Assembly (NCBI GenBank): GCA_025210155.1 | Contig: JAOASE010000012.1 | Location: 29,116 to 93,115, forward strand | Source: Alphaproteobacteria bacterium | Lineage (GTDB): Bacteria; Pseudomonadota; Alphaproteobacteria; Rs-D84; CASDRH01 | Length of the DNA stretch: 64,000 nucleotides | Reading direction: 5' to 3' | Shown here: positions 55,800 to 64,000 of the stretch, piece after piece | Layout: every line of letters starts with the position of its first letter | Numbering within the stretch: position 1 is the first letter of the stretch | The notes under the pieces: generated by a model | What the model was told of the DNA's origin: nothing | The model's input: only the letters and a program-made list of their open reading frames with translations | Database searches by the model: none | Position numbers and translations under genes: made by a program

Positions 55800-55875
55800 T
55801 CGGGTATAGTTCAGTTGGTAGAACAGTGGACTGTTAATCCATATGTCGCTGGTTCGAGGCCAGCTACCCGAGCCA
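55800..55875 (+). tRNA. trnN: tRNA-Asn (GTT anticodon)
   Basis: 76 nt. Acceptor TCGGGTA pairs with TACCCGA; the anticodon loop CTGTTAA gives GTT; T-arm GCTGGTTCGAGGCCAGC; CCA encoded. It lies 29 bp after tRNA-Val and is probably cotranscribed. Confidence 0.96.
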
Positions 55876-56046
55876 CTTTTTTTGTAAGTCTTTGAATAGG
55901 CTTATTTTTTTTTAATTTGTTGTGAAAGATATATTATAATTTTTGTTAAAAATGTTTTATTGTTTATCTTGACTAAGTATATTGAATTTTGTTATGTTAA
56001 ATATGGTTAATAAACTTGTTAAGTTGAATAATAAGTGGGGGATAGT

Positions 56047-56649
56047 ATGAAAATAGATAAATTAAAAGAGCATGTTATTAAATGTGCAACTGATAAAAAT
56101 TTTATTCATTCAGATTGGTTTATAGAAAGTCATTTAGAAATTGTAGAAAAACTTTGTAATGAGTTATGTGATTTTTATGAAGAAGCGGATAGGGATGTCG
56201 TGAATATTTTAGTTTGGCTTCATGATTATGGAAAAATATTAGCCAAGAATTATGAAAATTTTCATAAGAGTGATGCTTTAGCTATAAGTAAAGGTAGAGA
56301 ATTATTAGAAGATTTGGGATTTAGTAAAGATATCATTGATATATCTATAAAATATGTAGAGCTTAATGATAAAAAAATGGAGATAGATTTAAATCAAGCT
56401 CCAATTGAGGTTAAAATAATATCATCAGCGGATGCGGCAGCTCATTTCATAGGACCATTTTTTAGTTTATATATTTATGATAATTCTGATAAATCTATTG
56501 AAGAACTTTGTGAGTCTAATATAAAGAAAGCACAAAAAGATTGGAATAGAAAAATTGTTTTACCTGAGGTGAAAGAAAGATTTAAAGAAAGATATGAATG
56601 GATTTTAGAAGGCATGTCTTCATTAAATGGAAAATATTTTCTTAAATAA
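56047..56649 (+). CDS. HD-domain phosphohydrolase-like protein
   Basis: 200 aa. HD metal motif visible: His29 in FIESHLEIVEK, His59-Asp60 in VWLHDYGK and Asp129 in IISSADAAAHF. HD proteins remove phosphate from nucleotides or other small substrates; which one is not evident here. ATG 56047 follows GGGGGA. First gene of a more accessory-looking stretch; own terminator downstream. An alternative start is GTG 56035. Confidence 0.82.
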   Translation: MKIDKLKEHVIKCATDKNFIHSDWFIESHLEIVEKLCNELCDFYEEADRDVVNILVWLHDYGKILAKNYENFHKSDALAISKGRELLEDLGFSKDIIDISIKYVELNDKKMEIDLNQAPIEVKIISSADAAAHFIGPFFSLYIYDNSDKSIEELCESNIKKAQKDWNRKIVLPEVKERFKERYEWILEGMSSLNGKYFLK

Positions 56650-56760
56650 TGTTAGGTTATTTGTTTTTTTATCTATTCTTTAAGATATGGGAAAAAGTTC
56701 ATTGTTTCTGAATAGTAGTTAGTTCGGATTGTGTCAAAGATAGGGAGCCACTTTTAATCT

Positions 56761-56785
56761 GGAGCTTTTGAGCTTCTTTTTTTAT
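56761..56785 (+). terminator. terminator after the HD gene
   Basis: Six-pair stem GGAGCT/AGCTTC (one wobble), loop TTTG, seven Ts. Confidence 0.65.
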
Positions 56786-56800
56786 GTATTTGAGAACTTT

Positions 56801-57151
56801 TTAAGAATTTTGATTTGTTACTTCTTTAGTAAAATTGAAAGAAGGGGTATTTATTAAAATTAATTCCATATTACCAATAATATTGTACCAAGTATCTTTT
56901 TTTATAAAAAGACTATCTCCTTTTTTTATTTCAATCTCTTTATTATCAATAATAAACTTTCCACTTCCTTTCAAAACAAAATAAATTCTATCGCTTTCGA
57001 TGTTTTTTGTTTTTCCATGTTCTCCATTCAATTCAGAAATAGCAAGGCTGGCATTTTTAGATACTTCTTTTGTGATATAATTGTGAATAATATAATTTGA
57101 ATTTATACTTCTGGTAATTTTTTCTTTTTTTGATACTTTTAAATAATTCAT
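56801..57151 (-). CDS. small single-domain cupin protein
   Basis: 116 aa. Cupin_2 pattern: SDRIYFVLKGSGKFIIDNKEIEIKKGDSLFIKKDTWYNI with the PG-like turn replaced. The usual metal-binding His pair is not clearly kept (one His in the early GEHGKT). Role open: sugar isomerase-like, sensor or storage. Ribosome site AAAAGGAAA. Divergent from the GH3 gene. Confidence 0.75.
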   Translation of the reverse strand: MNYLKVSKKEKITRSINSNYIIHNYITKEVSKNASLAISELNGEHGKTKNIESDRIYFVLKGSGKFIIDNKEIEIKKGDSLFIKKDTWYNIIGNMELILINTPSFNFTKEVTNQNS

Positions 57152-57279
57152 TTTTATTTTCCTTTTTATGTTTTAATTTTATCATTTTTTTAAAAAAAAT
57201 CAATTTTTATTTAAATAGGAAAAAACTATATAATTTTTATTATATTTGATATAATTAATTATGGTTTTTAGGAGGTCGT

Positions 57280-58317
57280 ATGGATATTGAATATAAAATT
57301 GGTCAGATGATTTTAATTGGTTTTAAGGGATATTCTCTTCCTGAAGCTATAAAAAATCAGATAGAAAATGGATTTGTTTCAGGAGTTAATTTACATGATT
57401 ATGATAGAGGGGAAAATAAATTTGAGCAAAATATAAAAAGTTTTGAACAACTTTCTTTGTTGATAAATGAAATTAGATCAACTGTGAGTGAAATACCTTT
57501 GTTTATTGGTATTAGTCAAGAAGGTGGTATGGCTTCTCGTTTGAAAAAAGATTATGGTTTTGAACAAATAGATTCAGCTAAAAAAATTGGAAATAGAAAT
57601 GATGTAGAATATTCTTATAAAGAGTATTTTAAAATGGCTTTAGAATTAAAAAAATTGGGATTTAATTTAAATTTAGCTCCAGTGGTAGATATTAATACAA
57701 ACTTAAAAAATCCAGTTATATCTCTTAAGGATAGAAGCTTTTCTTCAAGCTCAAATAAAGTATCTAAACATTCTGAACAATTTATAAAAGCTCATAATGA
57801 CTTAAATATATTAACTTCTGTTAAACATTTTCCTGGGCATGGAAGTTCTAATGTAGACTCTCATTTAGGTTTTGTAGATATAACAGAGAGTTGGAGTGAA
57901 GATGAATTAATACCTTATGAATATTTAATAAATAATAATAGGATTGATATGATTATGACATCTCATGTTTTTAATAAAAACTTAGATGATAAATATCCAG
58001 CGACTTTATCTAAAAATATTTTAAAGGGAATGTTAAGAAATAGACTTGCTTTTGATGGAGTTATTATTAGTGATAATATTGAGATGAAGGCATTAAGTGA
58101 AAATTATTCTTTTGAAGAAATTGTGCTGAGAGGTATTGAGGCAGGGATTGATATTTTTACTATTACGAATAGTTATTATTATGATGAAAATATAGCTATA
58201 AAATTTAGAAATTTAATTTTAAAAAAATTAAAGGAAGGTGTTATTTCTGAAGAGCGAATAGATGAGTCATATAAAAGAATAATGAAACTGAAAAAGAAAT
58301 ACGGTATTATTTCTTAA
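57280..58317 (+). CDS. glycoside hydrolase family 3, NagZ-like beta-N-acetylhexosaminidase
   Basis: Would remove GlcNAc from muropeptides or chitooligosaccharides. 345 aa. KHFPGHG (182-188) with His195, and the nucleophile-type Asp265 in ISDNIEM are present. GISQEGGMASRL (77-88) replaces the family DQEGGR: Asp becomes Ser79 and the Arg of GGR becomes Met, an unusual change at a substrate-binding spot. No signal peptide, so cytosolic like NagZ. Ribosome site AGGAGG. Own terminator follows. Confidence 0.85.
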   Translation: MDIEYKIGQMILIGFKGYSLPEAIKNQIENGFVSGVNLHDYDRGENKFEQNIKSFEQLSLLINEIRSTVSEIPLFIGISQEGGMASRLKKDYGFEQIDSAKKIGNRNDVEYSYKEYFKMALELKKLGFNLNLAPVVDINTNLKNPVISLKDRSFSSSSNKVSKHSEQFIKAHNDLNILTSVKHFPGHGSSNVDSHLGFVDITESWSEDELIPYEYLINNNRIDMIMTSHVFNKNLDDKYPATLSKNILKGMLRNRLAFDGVIISDNIEMKALSENYSFEEIVLRGIEAGIDIFTITNSYYYDENIAIKFRNLILKKLKEGVISEERIDESYKRIMKLKKKYGIIS

Positions 58318-58320
58318 TAA

Positions 58321-58346
58321 AAAAACAGTCCGAAGACTGTTTATAT
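58321..58346. terminator. terminator of the GH3 gene
   Basis: Perfect 8-bp stem AAACAGTC/GACTGTTT with loop CGAA, between converging genes. Confidence 0.75.
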
Positions 58347-58870
58347 TAAAAGCTTTTGTTTATTGTTGATTCTAAAATGTTTTTACTATATTGATTTTCA
58401 GAAGTTGTAAATGGCATTAATGGAAGAGTTATCCATCCGGCTATGTTTGAAAATTTCTCACTTGATTTAGTTGTTTTACCATTTTTTGTTATTGTTACTT
58501 CTATTTCATCGTCTCCGAATAGAGGGATAATTCCTAAAGATAATAAGAAAAATGCAGCATTTATTCCTTCAGATGGATTTACTTCATGTTTATTTTCTAA
58601 TTTAATTTGTACATTAGATAAATGTTTTTTATCAACTATTTGGAACGGAATTCCCATTTTATTGAATGAACTTTCTACTTTTTCTTTGTTCATTTTTTTT
58701 ATGATTTCGTTTTGGTTATCTTTTTCTTCAATAAATATTTTATGTATTTTATTTTTGTTATAAGAAGAAATTTCTGCTTTAGGAGATGTTTTGAATTCAT
58801 TGCTATTTGGTAATTTAACACAAGAAGTAGTTAAAATTAAGATAGATAGAGATAGGATTGTTTTTTTCAT
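58346..58870 (-). CDS. hypothetical lipoprotein, 174 aa
   Basis: Not recognised. Signal peptide with lipobox LTTSC (Cys17). A hydrophobic stretch at about 104-120 (GINAAFFLLSLGIIPLFG) and another near 143-155 (IAGWITLPLMPFT) suggest membrane association or a hydrophobic core. Ribosome site AAAAGGAA. No neighbours in the same direction. Confidence 0.7.
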   Translation of the reverse strand: MKKTILSLSILILTTSCVKLPNSNEFKTSPKAEISSYNKNKIHKIFIEEKDNQNEIIKKMNKEKVESSFNKMGIPFQIVDKKHLSNVQIKLENKHEVNPSEGINAAFFLLSLGIIPLFGDDEIEVTITKNGKTTKSSEKFSNIAGWITLPLMPFTTSENQYSKNILESTINKSF

Positions 58871-58980
58871 TTTTAATTTCCTTTTTGAACTTATGTAAAA
58901 ATTTTATCAAAAGAATTATGCCAAATCAAATTTATTATTTATTTTCTATTATTTTTCTAGGTTTTAGCTAATAAAAGACT

Positions 58981-59009
58981 TGTTGTTTTTTTATATCCAT
59001 GTTATAAAT
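58981..59009 (+). promoter_or_regulatory. promoter of the SulP gene
   Basis: TTGTTG, 17-bp spacer, TATAAA, about 24 bp upstream of the start. Confidence 0.55.
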
Positions 59010-59033
59010 CCTCCGATTTAAGAAAGGAGTATT

Positions 59034-60515
59034 ATGATAAATATAAAAAATTTGAAAAAAAAGTTTTTAAAAACTGAATTGTTAGCTGGGTTAACAGTTG
59101 CTTTGGCACTTGTTCCTGAAGCTATCGCATTTGCATTCGTTGCAGGGGTAGAACCTTTGGTAGGTTTGTATGCTGCTTTTATAGTTGGACTTGTTACAGC
59201 TATGTTTGGAGGTAGACCTGGAATGATAAGTGGTGCTACAGGTGCTTTGGCTGTAGTAATGGTTGAATTGGTTCATTCACATGGTGTTGAATATTTATTT
59301 GCAGCCGTGGTTTTAATGGGATTAATTCAAATCTTAGTTGGTACTTTAAAGCTTGGTAAGTATGCTAGAATTATACCAGAGACGGTTATGTTGGGATTTG
59401 TTAATGGTTTAGCTATTGTAATTTTATTATCTCAGTTAGAGAGTTTTAAAATAAATGGAGATTGGCTTACAGGAGTGAAATTGTTTAATAGTCTTTCTAT
59501 AGTTGGTCTTACTATGTTGATTATGCACTTTTTACCTAAGTGGAAAAAAAATATGCCTGGTGCTTTGATTGCAATTGGTTTTATAACATTGGTTGTAAAT
59601 ATATTTAATATAGATGTTGTGACTGTGGGTGATATTGCTGGAGTTAAAGGTGGACTTCCAAGTTTCCATATACCTAATATTTCTCTTTCATTAGAAACGT
59701 TAGAAATTATATTACCATATGCTATTATATTTGCATCAATTGGATTGATTGAATCTCTTATGACTTTGAGATTAGTTGATGATATTACAGATACTCGTGG
59801 ATGCAGTGATAGAGAGTGTATGGGGCAGGGACTTGCTAATGTTATTACTGGATTCTTTGGTGGTATGGGTGGCTGTGCTATGATAGGACAAAGTATGATT
59901 AATATGGAAAATGGTGGAAGGAAAAGGTTGTCTGGTATTTCAGCCGCATTGTTCCTTTTATCATTTATTTTATTTGCTTCGTCTTTGATAGAGGCCATTC
60001 CGGTTGCAGTATTAACTGGTGTGATGTTAATGGTTGTTATAGCTACGTTTGAGTGGTTGAGTTTCAAGATCATTAGAAGAATACCTAAGAGTGATGCTTT
60101 TGTGGTAGTGTTGGTTACTGTTGTAACTATATTTACTGATTTAGCTATAGCTGTTGGATTAGGTATTGTTGCTTCAAGTTTAGTTTTTGCATGGAAGAAG
60201 GGAAATAATATATTAATTGATTATAGTGAAGTTAAAGATGGTGTGAAAGAGTATTATGTTAAAGGTGTTTTATTCTTTGGATCAGCTGCTAACTTTAATG
60301 AAAGATTTAATCCTTCTGAAGATCCTGATAAAGTTGTAGTTAATTTTATTCATGCTAGAATTTTTGATTACTCAGGGGTAGAGGCTTTAGTTTTGATGTC
60401 TGAAAAATATAGCAAGTTAGGAAAGTCTTTATCTATTAAAAATGTAAGTAAAGATTCTAAGAAAATGTTAGATAGATCAGATCATCTTGGTAAGGTGAAA
60501 TTATTTGAAGAATAA
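59034..60515 (+). CDS. SulP family anion transporter with C-terminal STAS domain
   Basis: 493 aa inner-membrane transporter of sulfate, bicarbonate or other anions. Start region LAGLTVALALVPEAIAFAFVAGVEPLVGLYAAF is the SulP signature; the N-terminal domain holds SGATGALAVVMVELV; about 12 membrane segments run to residue 390. A short STAS domain follows (FFGSAANFNERF, VNFIHARIFDYSGVEAL). The substrate is not readable. Ribosome site AAAGGAG; terminator at 60520-60550. Confidence 0.9.
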   Translation: MINIKNLKKKFLKTELLAGLTVALALVPEAIAFAFVAGVEPLVGLYAAFIVGLVTAMFGGRPGMISGATGALAVVMVELVHSHGVEYLFAAVVLMGLIQILVGTLKLGKYARIIPETVMLGFVNGLAIVILLSQLESFKINGDWLTGVKLFNSLSIVGLTMLIMHFLPKWKKNMPGALIAIGFITLVVNIFNIDVVTVGDIAGVKGGLPSFHIPNISLSLETLEIILPYAIIFASIGLIESLMTLRLVDDITDTRGCSDRECMGQGLANVITGFFGGMGGCAMIGQSMINMENGGRKRLSGISAALFLLSFILFASSLIEAIPVAVLTGVMLMVVIATFEWLSFKIIRRIPKSDAFVVVLVTVVTIFTDLAIAVGLGIVASSLVFAWKKGNNILIDYSEVKDGVKEYYVKGVLFFGSAANFNERFNPSEDPDKVVVNFIHARIFDYSGVEALVLMSEKYSKLGKSLSIKNVSKDSKKMLDRSDHLGKVKLFEE

Positions 60516-60519
60516 TATA

Positions 60520-60552
60520 AATGCTCCATTTTGATATGGAGCATTTTTTTAG
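60520..60552. terminator. bidirectional terminator between SulP and ugd
   Basis: Perfect 10-bp stem AATGCTCCAT/ATGGAGCATT with a 6-nt loop and T-runs. Confidence 0.88.
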
Positions 60553-60561
60553 TTTGGATTT

Positions 60562-61863
60562 TTATTTTCCTAGACAGTAGTAACTGAATTTATGTTTTTC
60601 TACAACATCTCTTTCTAGAAGGTTTCTGTAATCTATTATTATATTACCTTTCATTTTTTCTTTTATTTTTGAAAGATCCATATTTGTAAATTCATTCCAT
60701 TCTGTCATTATGATAATTGCATCGCATTCAGAAACACATTCGTATAAATCTTCACAATAATTTACATTTTTGTTTTGAAGTTCTTTATCGAAGTTTTCCA
60801 TTGCTTTTTTATCATATGCTTTAACGTTGAAGTTTTTATTTAGCAAAGCTTTAACAACATCGAAGCTAGCAGAGTATCTAACGTCATCAGTTTCTGCTTT
60901 AAATGCTAGCCCTAAAACACCTACAGTTTTTTCTCCGCTTCCTATTATGTTAAGAGCTCTTCTTGATAAGTATACTTTTCTTGATGAGTTAACATTTAAT
61001 GCAGTTTCAATCAAAGTTTGATCTGCTTTAACAAGCTTTCCGTATTCAACTATTTCAGTCATATCTTTAGGGAAGCAAGATCCTCCAAATCCAGGTCCAG
61101 TTTGTAAGAATTTTTTACCGATTCTTGAATCTAATCCGATTCCTTCTGCTACCTCTTCAATGTTTGCTCCTGATTTTTCGCAAAGGTTAGCTATTTCATT
61201 TATGAAGCTTATTTTTATTCCTAATAAAGAGTTTGAGGCGTATTTAACTGCTTCGGCACTTCTTATTCCATAGTACGTAATCGGAGTTCCTTTAACTTCA
61301 AAAGAATGGTACATAGTTGCTAGGATTTTTTTAGCTTTTTCACTTTCTACACCTATTACGATTCTATCTGGGTTGAAGAAGTCTTTTACAGCCGCACCTT
61401 CTTTTAAAAATTCAGGTATAGAGGCGTAGTCAAATTTTGCATCTGGATTTTCTTTTCTGATTAGATCTTGAACCATGCTTCCAGTTCCAATAGGGACTGT
61501 AGATTTTGTAACTACTACGCAATATTTATTTAATAGAGGGGCTAGTTCTTTTGATGCACCTTTAATATATTTCATATCTGCTCTGTTTGTTTCAGGATCA
61601 GTTGGAGTTCCTACTGCTAGAATGATTACATCGGCATCTTTAACACCTTCTTTCATGCTTGTTGTGAATGATAGTAGACCTTGTTCTACACCATCTTTGA
61701 TTAATTGGCTTAGTCCTGGTTCATAGATAGGTATAATGCCTTTTTTTAGTTTATTAATTTTTTCTTCCATTATATCTATGCAAGATACTTTGAAACCTAA
61801 ATTTGTAAAACCAGCGGCAGTTGGTAACCCTACATATCCAGTGCCTATAACAGCAATTTTCAT
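60562..61863 (-). CDS. ugd: UDP-glucose 6-dehydrogenase
   Basis: Oxidises UDP-glucose to UDP-glucuronate for surface polysaccharides. 433 aa. N-terminal Rossmann IAVIGTGYVGLPTAAGF, CDADVIILAVGTPTDPE-type text, VVTKSTVPIGTGSMV, SIPEFLKEGAAVKDFFNPDRIVIG, catalytic Cys263 in GFGGSCFPKDM, and VGVLGLAFKAETDDVRYSASFDVVK. Ribosome site AAAGGAG. Single gene; no epimerase or glycosyltransferase next to it. Confidence 0.95.
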   Translation of the reverse strand: MKIAVIGTGYVGLPTAAGFTNLGFKVSCIDIMEEKINKLKKGIIPIYEPGLSQLIKDGVEQGLLSFTTSMKEGVKDADVIILAVGTPTDPETNRADMKYIKGASKELAPLLNKYCVVVTKSTVPIGTGSMVQDLIRKENPDAKFDYASIPEFLKEGAAVKDFFNPDRIVIGVESEKAKKILATMYHSFEVKGTPITYYGIRSAEAVKYASNSLLGIKISFINEIANLCEKSGANIEEVAEGIGLDSRIGKKFLQTGPGFGGSCFPKDMTEIVEYGKLVKADQTLIETALNVNSSRKVYLSRRALNIIGSGEKTVGVLGLAFKAETDDVRYSASFDVVKALLNKNFNVKAYDKKAMENFDKELQNKNVNYCEDLYECVSECDAIIIMTEWNEFTNMDLSKIKEKMKGNIIIDYRNLLERDVVEKHKFSYYCLGK

Positions 61864-62022
61864 ATTTTAACTCCTTTGAATAAATTTATTTTGAATAATA
61901 ATATTATATTATGTTTGGTAAGTCTATATAATTTAGATTTCTTATTCTGAATATGTTTTTGATTTGATTTTTATGCATAGCTTTGTTTAAATTAAAATGT
62001 GAAGATTATAAGGAGTTTTGTT

Positions 62023-62679
62023 ATGAGACTTTCGTTGTATTTTTTTATTTTATTGTTTTTTGTGGGTGCTTCATTTTCAGAAGAGGTGTTTGCTGATGAG
62101 GTGTCTTGGTTTGAAGTCAAAGAGGATAAAGGTATAGTTACACCTAAAGATTCTTTAACTATTTTTTATGGAAGAACTACTTGGAATAATTTATCAGATA
62201 TAATTGTTGGAGATATAGATTTAACAGGTTATGAAATGATGAGCTTTACATATAGTGAAAGATATGCAGATTTAGAAAGATTTTTTTATATTTGGGAAGA
62301 TGTTGTTTTAGAGTGGGAATTTGGTATTTCTCCCCATTTTGGAAATCAAGAATTTTGGGAATTTCATATAGCTAATAATGTAAGGTGGTATAATTTTTCT
62401 TGGGACGATAGTGTAAGGACTACTTTTGAATTTGGAATTGGATGGTCACAAGCATCTGAAGTTCCTGAGGTTGAAACAGAAAGGGTTGATAATTATACAG
62501 AAAAGGGATTGATATTTTTATCTTTTGAAGTTACTTTTGCAGATCCTAATTGGGAACACACAGAAATAGTACTTAGAAATCATCATAGATCAGGAGCTTG
62601 GGGAACTATTGGTAATATTGATGGTGGAATTACAGGTGGGTCAGATTCTTTGTTAATAGGATTAAGGCATAATTTCTAA
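62023..62679 (+). CDS. outer-membrane beta-barrel protein, possibly lipid A deacylase-like
   Basis: 218 aa from ATG 62023 (AAGGAG upstream). Signal peptide about 1-24 (ending SEEVFA-D). Alternating Trp/Phe/Tyr-rich strands and a C-terminal GLRHNF with terminal Phe indicate an outer-membrane barrel. Near the end NHHRSGAWGTIG resembles the His/Ser active-site strand of PagL-type or acyloxyacyl-hydrolase-annotated barrels, but I cannot confirm it. It lies 90 bp before the patatin-like lipoprotein gene. Confidence 0.7.
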   Translation: MRLSLYFFILLFFVGASFSEEVFADEVSWFEVKEDKGIVTPKDSLTIFYGRTTWNNLSDIIVGDIDLTGYEMMSFTYSERYADLERFFYIWEDVVLEWEFGISPHFGNQEFWEFHIANNVRWYNFSWDDSVRTTFEFGIGWSQASEVPEVETERVDNYTEKGLIFLSFEVTFADPNWEHTEIVLRNHHRSGAWGTIGNIDGGITGGSDSLLIGLRHNF

Positions 62680-62711
62680 AAATATTTTTCAAACAATTGT
62701 TTTAATTTGTC

Positions 62712-62740
62712 TTGCAAACGTTTGTTTGTTGTGCTATGTT
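62712..62740 (+). promoter_or_regulatory. promoter and operator-like palindrome of the patatin gene
   Basis: TTGCAA, 17-bp spacer, TATGTT. A perfect palindrome CAAACGTTTG (62715-62724) overlaps the -35 end and spacer, a good place for a LacI- or TetR-type repressor. Confidence 0.5.
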
Positions 62741-62769
62741 TTTATGGTTGATTGGTAGAGAGGAAAGTC

Positions 62770-63897
62770 ATGAAAAGATTTTTATATCCATTTTTCGTTT
62801 TGTTTTTTTCAGGGTGTTCTTCTCTGCCTATCTATAAGCCAGTTCCTAAATTAGAACAGAATAAAGTTCTTGTAAAAAATTATCATTCTTCAATTAGACA
62901 GAATGGAGAAACTTCCACATATTTTGATGATAAGACATGTTTAGATTTTCCAGAGGAGAATAATGAAGAGATTTCATATTTAGCTATTTCGGGTGGTTCT
63001 GATAAGGGAGCTTATGCAGCAGGTTTTTTGAATGGTTGGTCTGATGCTGGAGGTAGGCCCGAGTTTGATATTGTTACAGGAGTTAGTACTGGAGCTCTGA
63101 TTGCTCCATTTGCTTTTCTTGGAAAAGATTATGATTCTACTTTGAAGAAAATGTATACTACTATGAAAGAAGAAAATATTTTTGTTAGTGGTTTTGTAGA
63201 TGTTTTAGATGGTTTAACCGGCGGTATGGCTGTGGCAGACACATCTCCTTTAAGAGAGCAGCTTGAGTTTTATATTACGGAAGAAATTGTTGAAAAAATT
63301 GCAGTTGAACATAGAAATGGAAGAAGACTTTATATGAGTTCTACCAATTTAGATTCTCAAAAACCTATAATTTGGAATATTGGAGAGATTGCTAATTCAG
63401 GTAGAGAAGATTCTATAGATTTAATTCATAATATTATGTTAGCTTCGTCTGCTATTCCAGGTGTATTTCCTCCAGTCTTTTTTGATGTAGAATATAATGG
63501 GAATAATTATAAAGAAGTTCATGTGGATGGAAGTGTTGTTTCTAATGTATTGTTTCCACCAGATGTTTTTGAGAAGAAATGTGGGTATGATAGAAAGATG
63601 TATATAATTAGAAATTCTAAACTTCATTCAGAGTATGAAGTTGTTAAGCCTAGTATGTTTAATATTTTTAGCAGGTCTATAGCATCGGTTGTTAAGTATC
63701 AGGCTTATGGAGATTTATATAGAATGTATGTTGTTTTAGATAATAATGATATTGATTATAATTTGACTTATATACCGGATGATTTTGATCATGAAAGAGA
63801 AAATCCTGTTTTTGATATAGAGTATATGAGGGCTTTATATGATAGAGCTTATAAAGATTCTAACAATAATTTTGAGTGGAAGAAAAATCCTTTTTAA
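62770..63897 (+). CDS. patatin-like phospholipase lipoprotein
   Basis: 375 aa. Lipobox FFSGC (Cys16). The patatin catalytic dyad is complete: oxyanion loop GGSDKG (75-80), nucleophile Ser106 in GVSTG and Asp254 in HVDGS. This is a serine lipid acyl hydrolase, here probably anchored in an envelope membrane facing the periplasm. Start at ATG 62770 follows AGAGGAAA. Together with the barrel upstream this could be a small envelope-lipid remodelling pair. Confidence 0.88.
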   Translation: MKRFLYPFFVLFFSGCSSLPIYKPVPKLEQNKVLVKNYHSSIRQNGETSTYFDDKTCLDFPEENNEEISYLAISGGSDKGAYAAGFLNGWSDAGGRPEFDIVTGVSTGALIAPFAFLGKDYDSTLKKMYTTMKEENIFVSGFVDVLDGLTGGMAVADTSPLREQLEFYITEEIVEKIAVEHRNGRRLYMSSTNLDSQKPIIWNIGEIANSGREDSIDLIHNIMLASSAIPGVFPPVFFDVEYNGNNYKEVHVDGSVVSNVLFPPDVFEKKCGYDRKMYIIRNSKLHSEYEVVKPSMFNIFSRSIASVVKYQAYGDLYRMYVVLDNNDIDYNLTYIPDDFDHERENPVFDIEYMRALYDRAYKDSNNNFEWKKNPF

Positions 63898-63913
63898 TTA
63901 GTGAAAAAAGTAA

Positions 63914-63941
63914 TTGCAAAATTGAAATCCTGAGTTATAAT
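63914..63941 (+). promoter_or_regulatory. promoter of tRNA-Lys
   Basis: TTGCAA, 16-bp spacer, TATAAT, 19 bp upstream of the tRNA. Confidence 0.75.
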
Positions 63942-63960
63942 GGGTTTAGTTTTATGGGAA

Positions 63961-64000
63961 GGGCTGATAGCTCAGTTGGTAGAGCAACTGACTCTTAATC
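63961..64000 (+). tRNA. trnK: tRNA-Lys (CTT anticodon), 3' end outside the window
   Basis: Only the first 40 nt are present: acceptor strand GGGCTGA, D-arm GCTC...GAGC and the anticodon loop CTCTTAA (anticodon CTT). The rest lies beyond the window. Confidence 0.88.

Noticed and set aside
59432..60073. 213-aa open frame antisense to the SulP gene
   Set aside because: Composition mirrors the transporter's hydrophobic codons; no start signals.

Overview
The window is about 64 kb of very AT-rich, gene-dense chromosome using the standard code. It most likely comes from an alphaproteobacterium. The evidence is a circularly permuted two-piece tmRNA gene, the order tRNA-Trp/secE/nusG/rplKAJL/rpoBC, and LPS-transport, Tol, MsbA, ornithine-lipid-type and lipoprotein genes that imply an outer membrane. 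Genome-reduced, host- or gut-associated AT-rich Alphaproteobacteria would fit, but I cannot place the genus. Promoters are easy to see (TTGAct, 16-18 bp, TATAAT) and most operons end in clear hairpin/T-tract terminators. There are no transposases, phage genes or CRISPR arrays.

Layout. 1-5.1 kb: the end of an AsmA-like protein, then a leftward operon tolB-grpE-membrane protein. 5.1-11.2 kb: ndk, holB-tatD, an orphan mraZ, an unknown 104-aa gene and an MsbA-type exporter. 11.4-23.9 kb: the tRNA-Trp/secE/nusG/ribosomal protein/RNA polymerase super-operon with structured RNA leaders. 24-29.5 kb: a Ca/Na exchanger, sufBCD and an MlaC-like protein. 29.5-38.1 kb: rplU-rpmA, a DUF1460 lipoprotein, gyrB, several orphan genes, recO and rpmB. 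38.1-46.5 kb: topA, rlpA, an olsB/olsA-like pair, a membrane-anchored PepF and ssrA. 46.7-51.1 kb: lptF-lptD-surA. 51.2-55.9 kb: gap, rpsU, an RluB-type synthase, a YjjX-type NTPase, a Nudix enzyme and tRNA-Val/Asn. 56-64 kb: accessory genes (HD, cupin, GH3 hexosaminidase, lipoprotein), a SulP transporter, UDP-glucose dehydrogenase, an outer-membrane barrel, a patatin-like lipoprotein and the start of a tRNA-Lys.

Working together, these genes cover transcription and translation, Fe-S assembly (Suf), envelope construction (AsmA, TolB, MsbA, LptF/LptD/SurA, RlpA, OlsA/OlsB-like), DNA maintenance (HolB, GyrB, TopA, RecO) and protein quality control (GrpE, tmRNA, PepF).

The most notable feature not explained by genes is a family of at least seven long imperfect palindromes (about 85-155 bp), all intergenic. 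They share an apical hairpin: a 4-5 bp stem and a 5-nt A/T loop. The apical stem sequence changes between copies while pairing is kept (GTAT/ATAC, TTTAT/ATAAA, GTAC/GTAC), which points to selection on a folded form. Other unusual items are a cysteine-rich N-terminus on GrpE, a long-form nucleoside diphosphate kinase, a pair of look-alike membrane proteins 32 kb apart, a divergent guanylate-kinase-like P-loop protein and an orphan mraZ.
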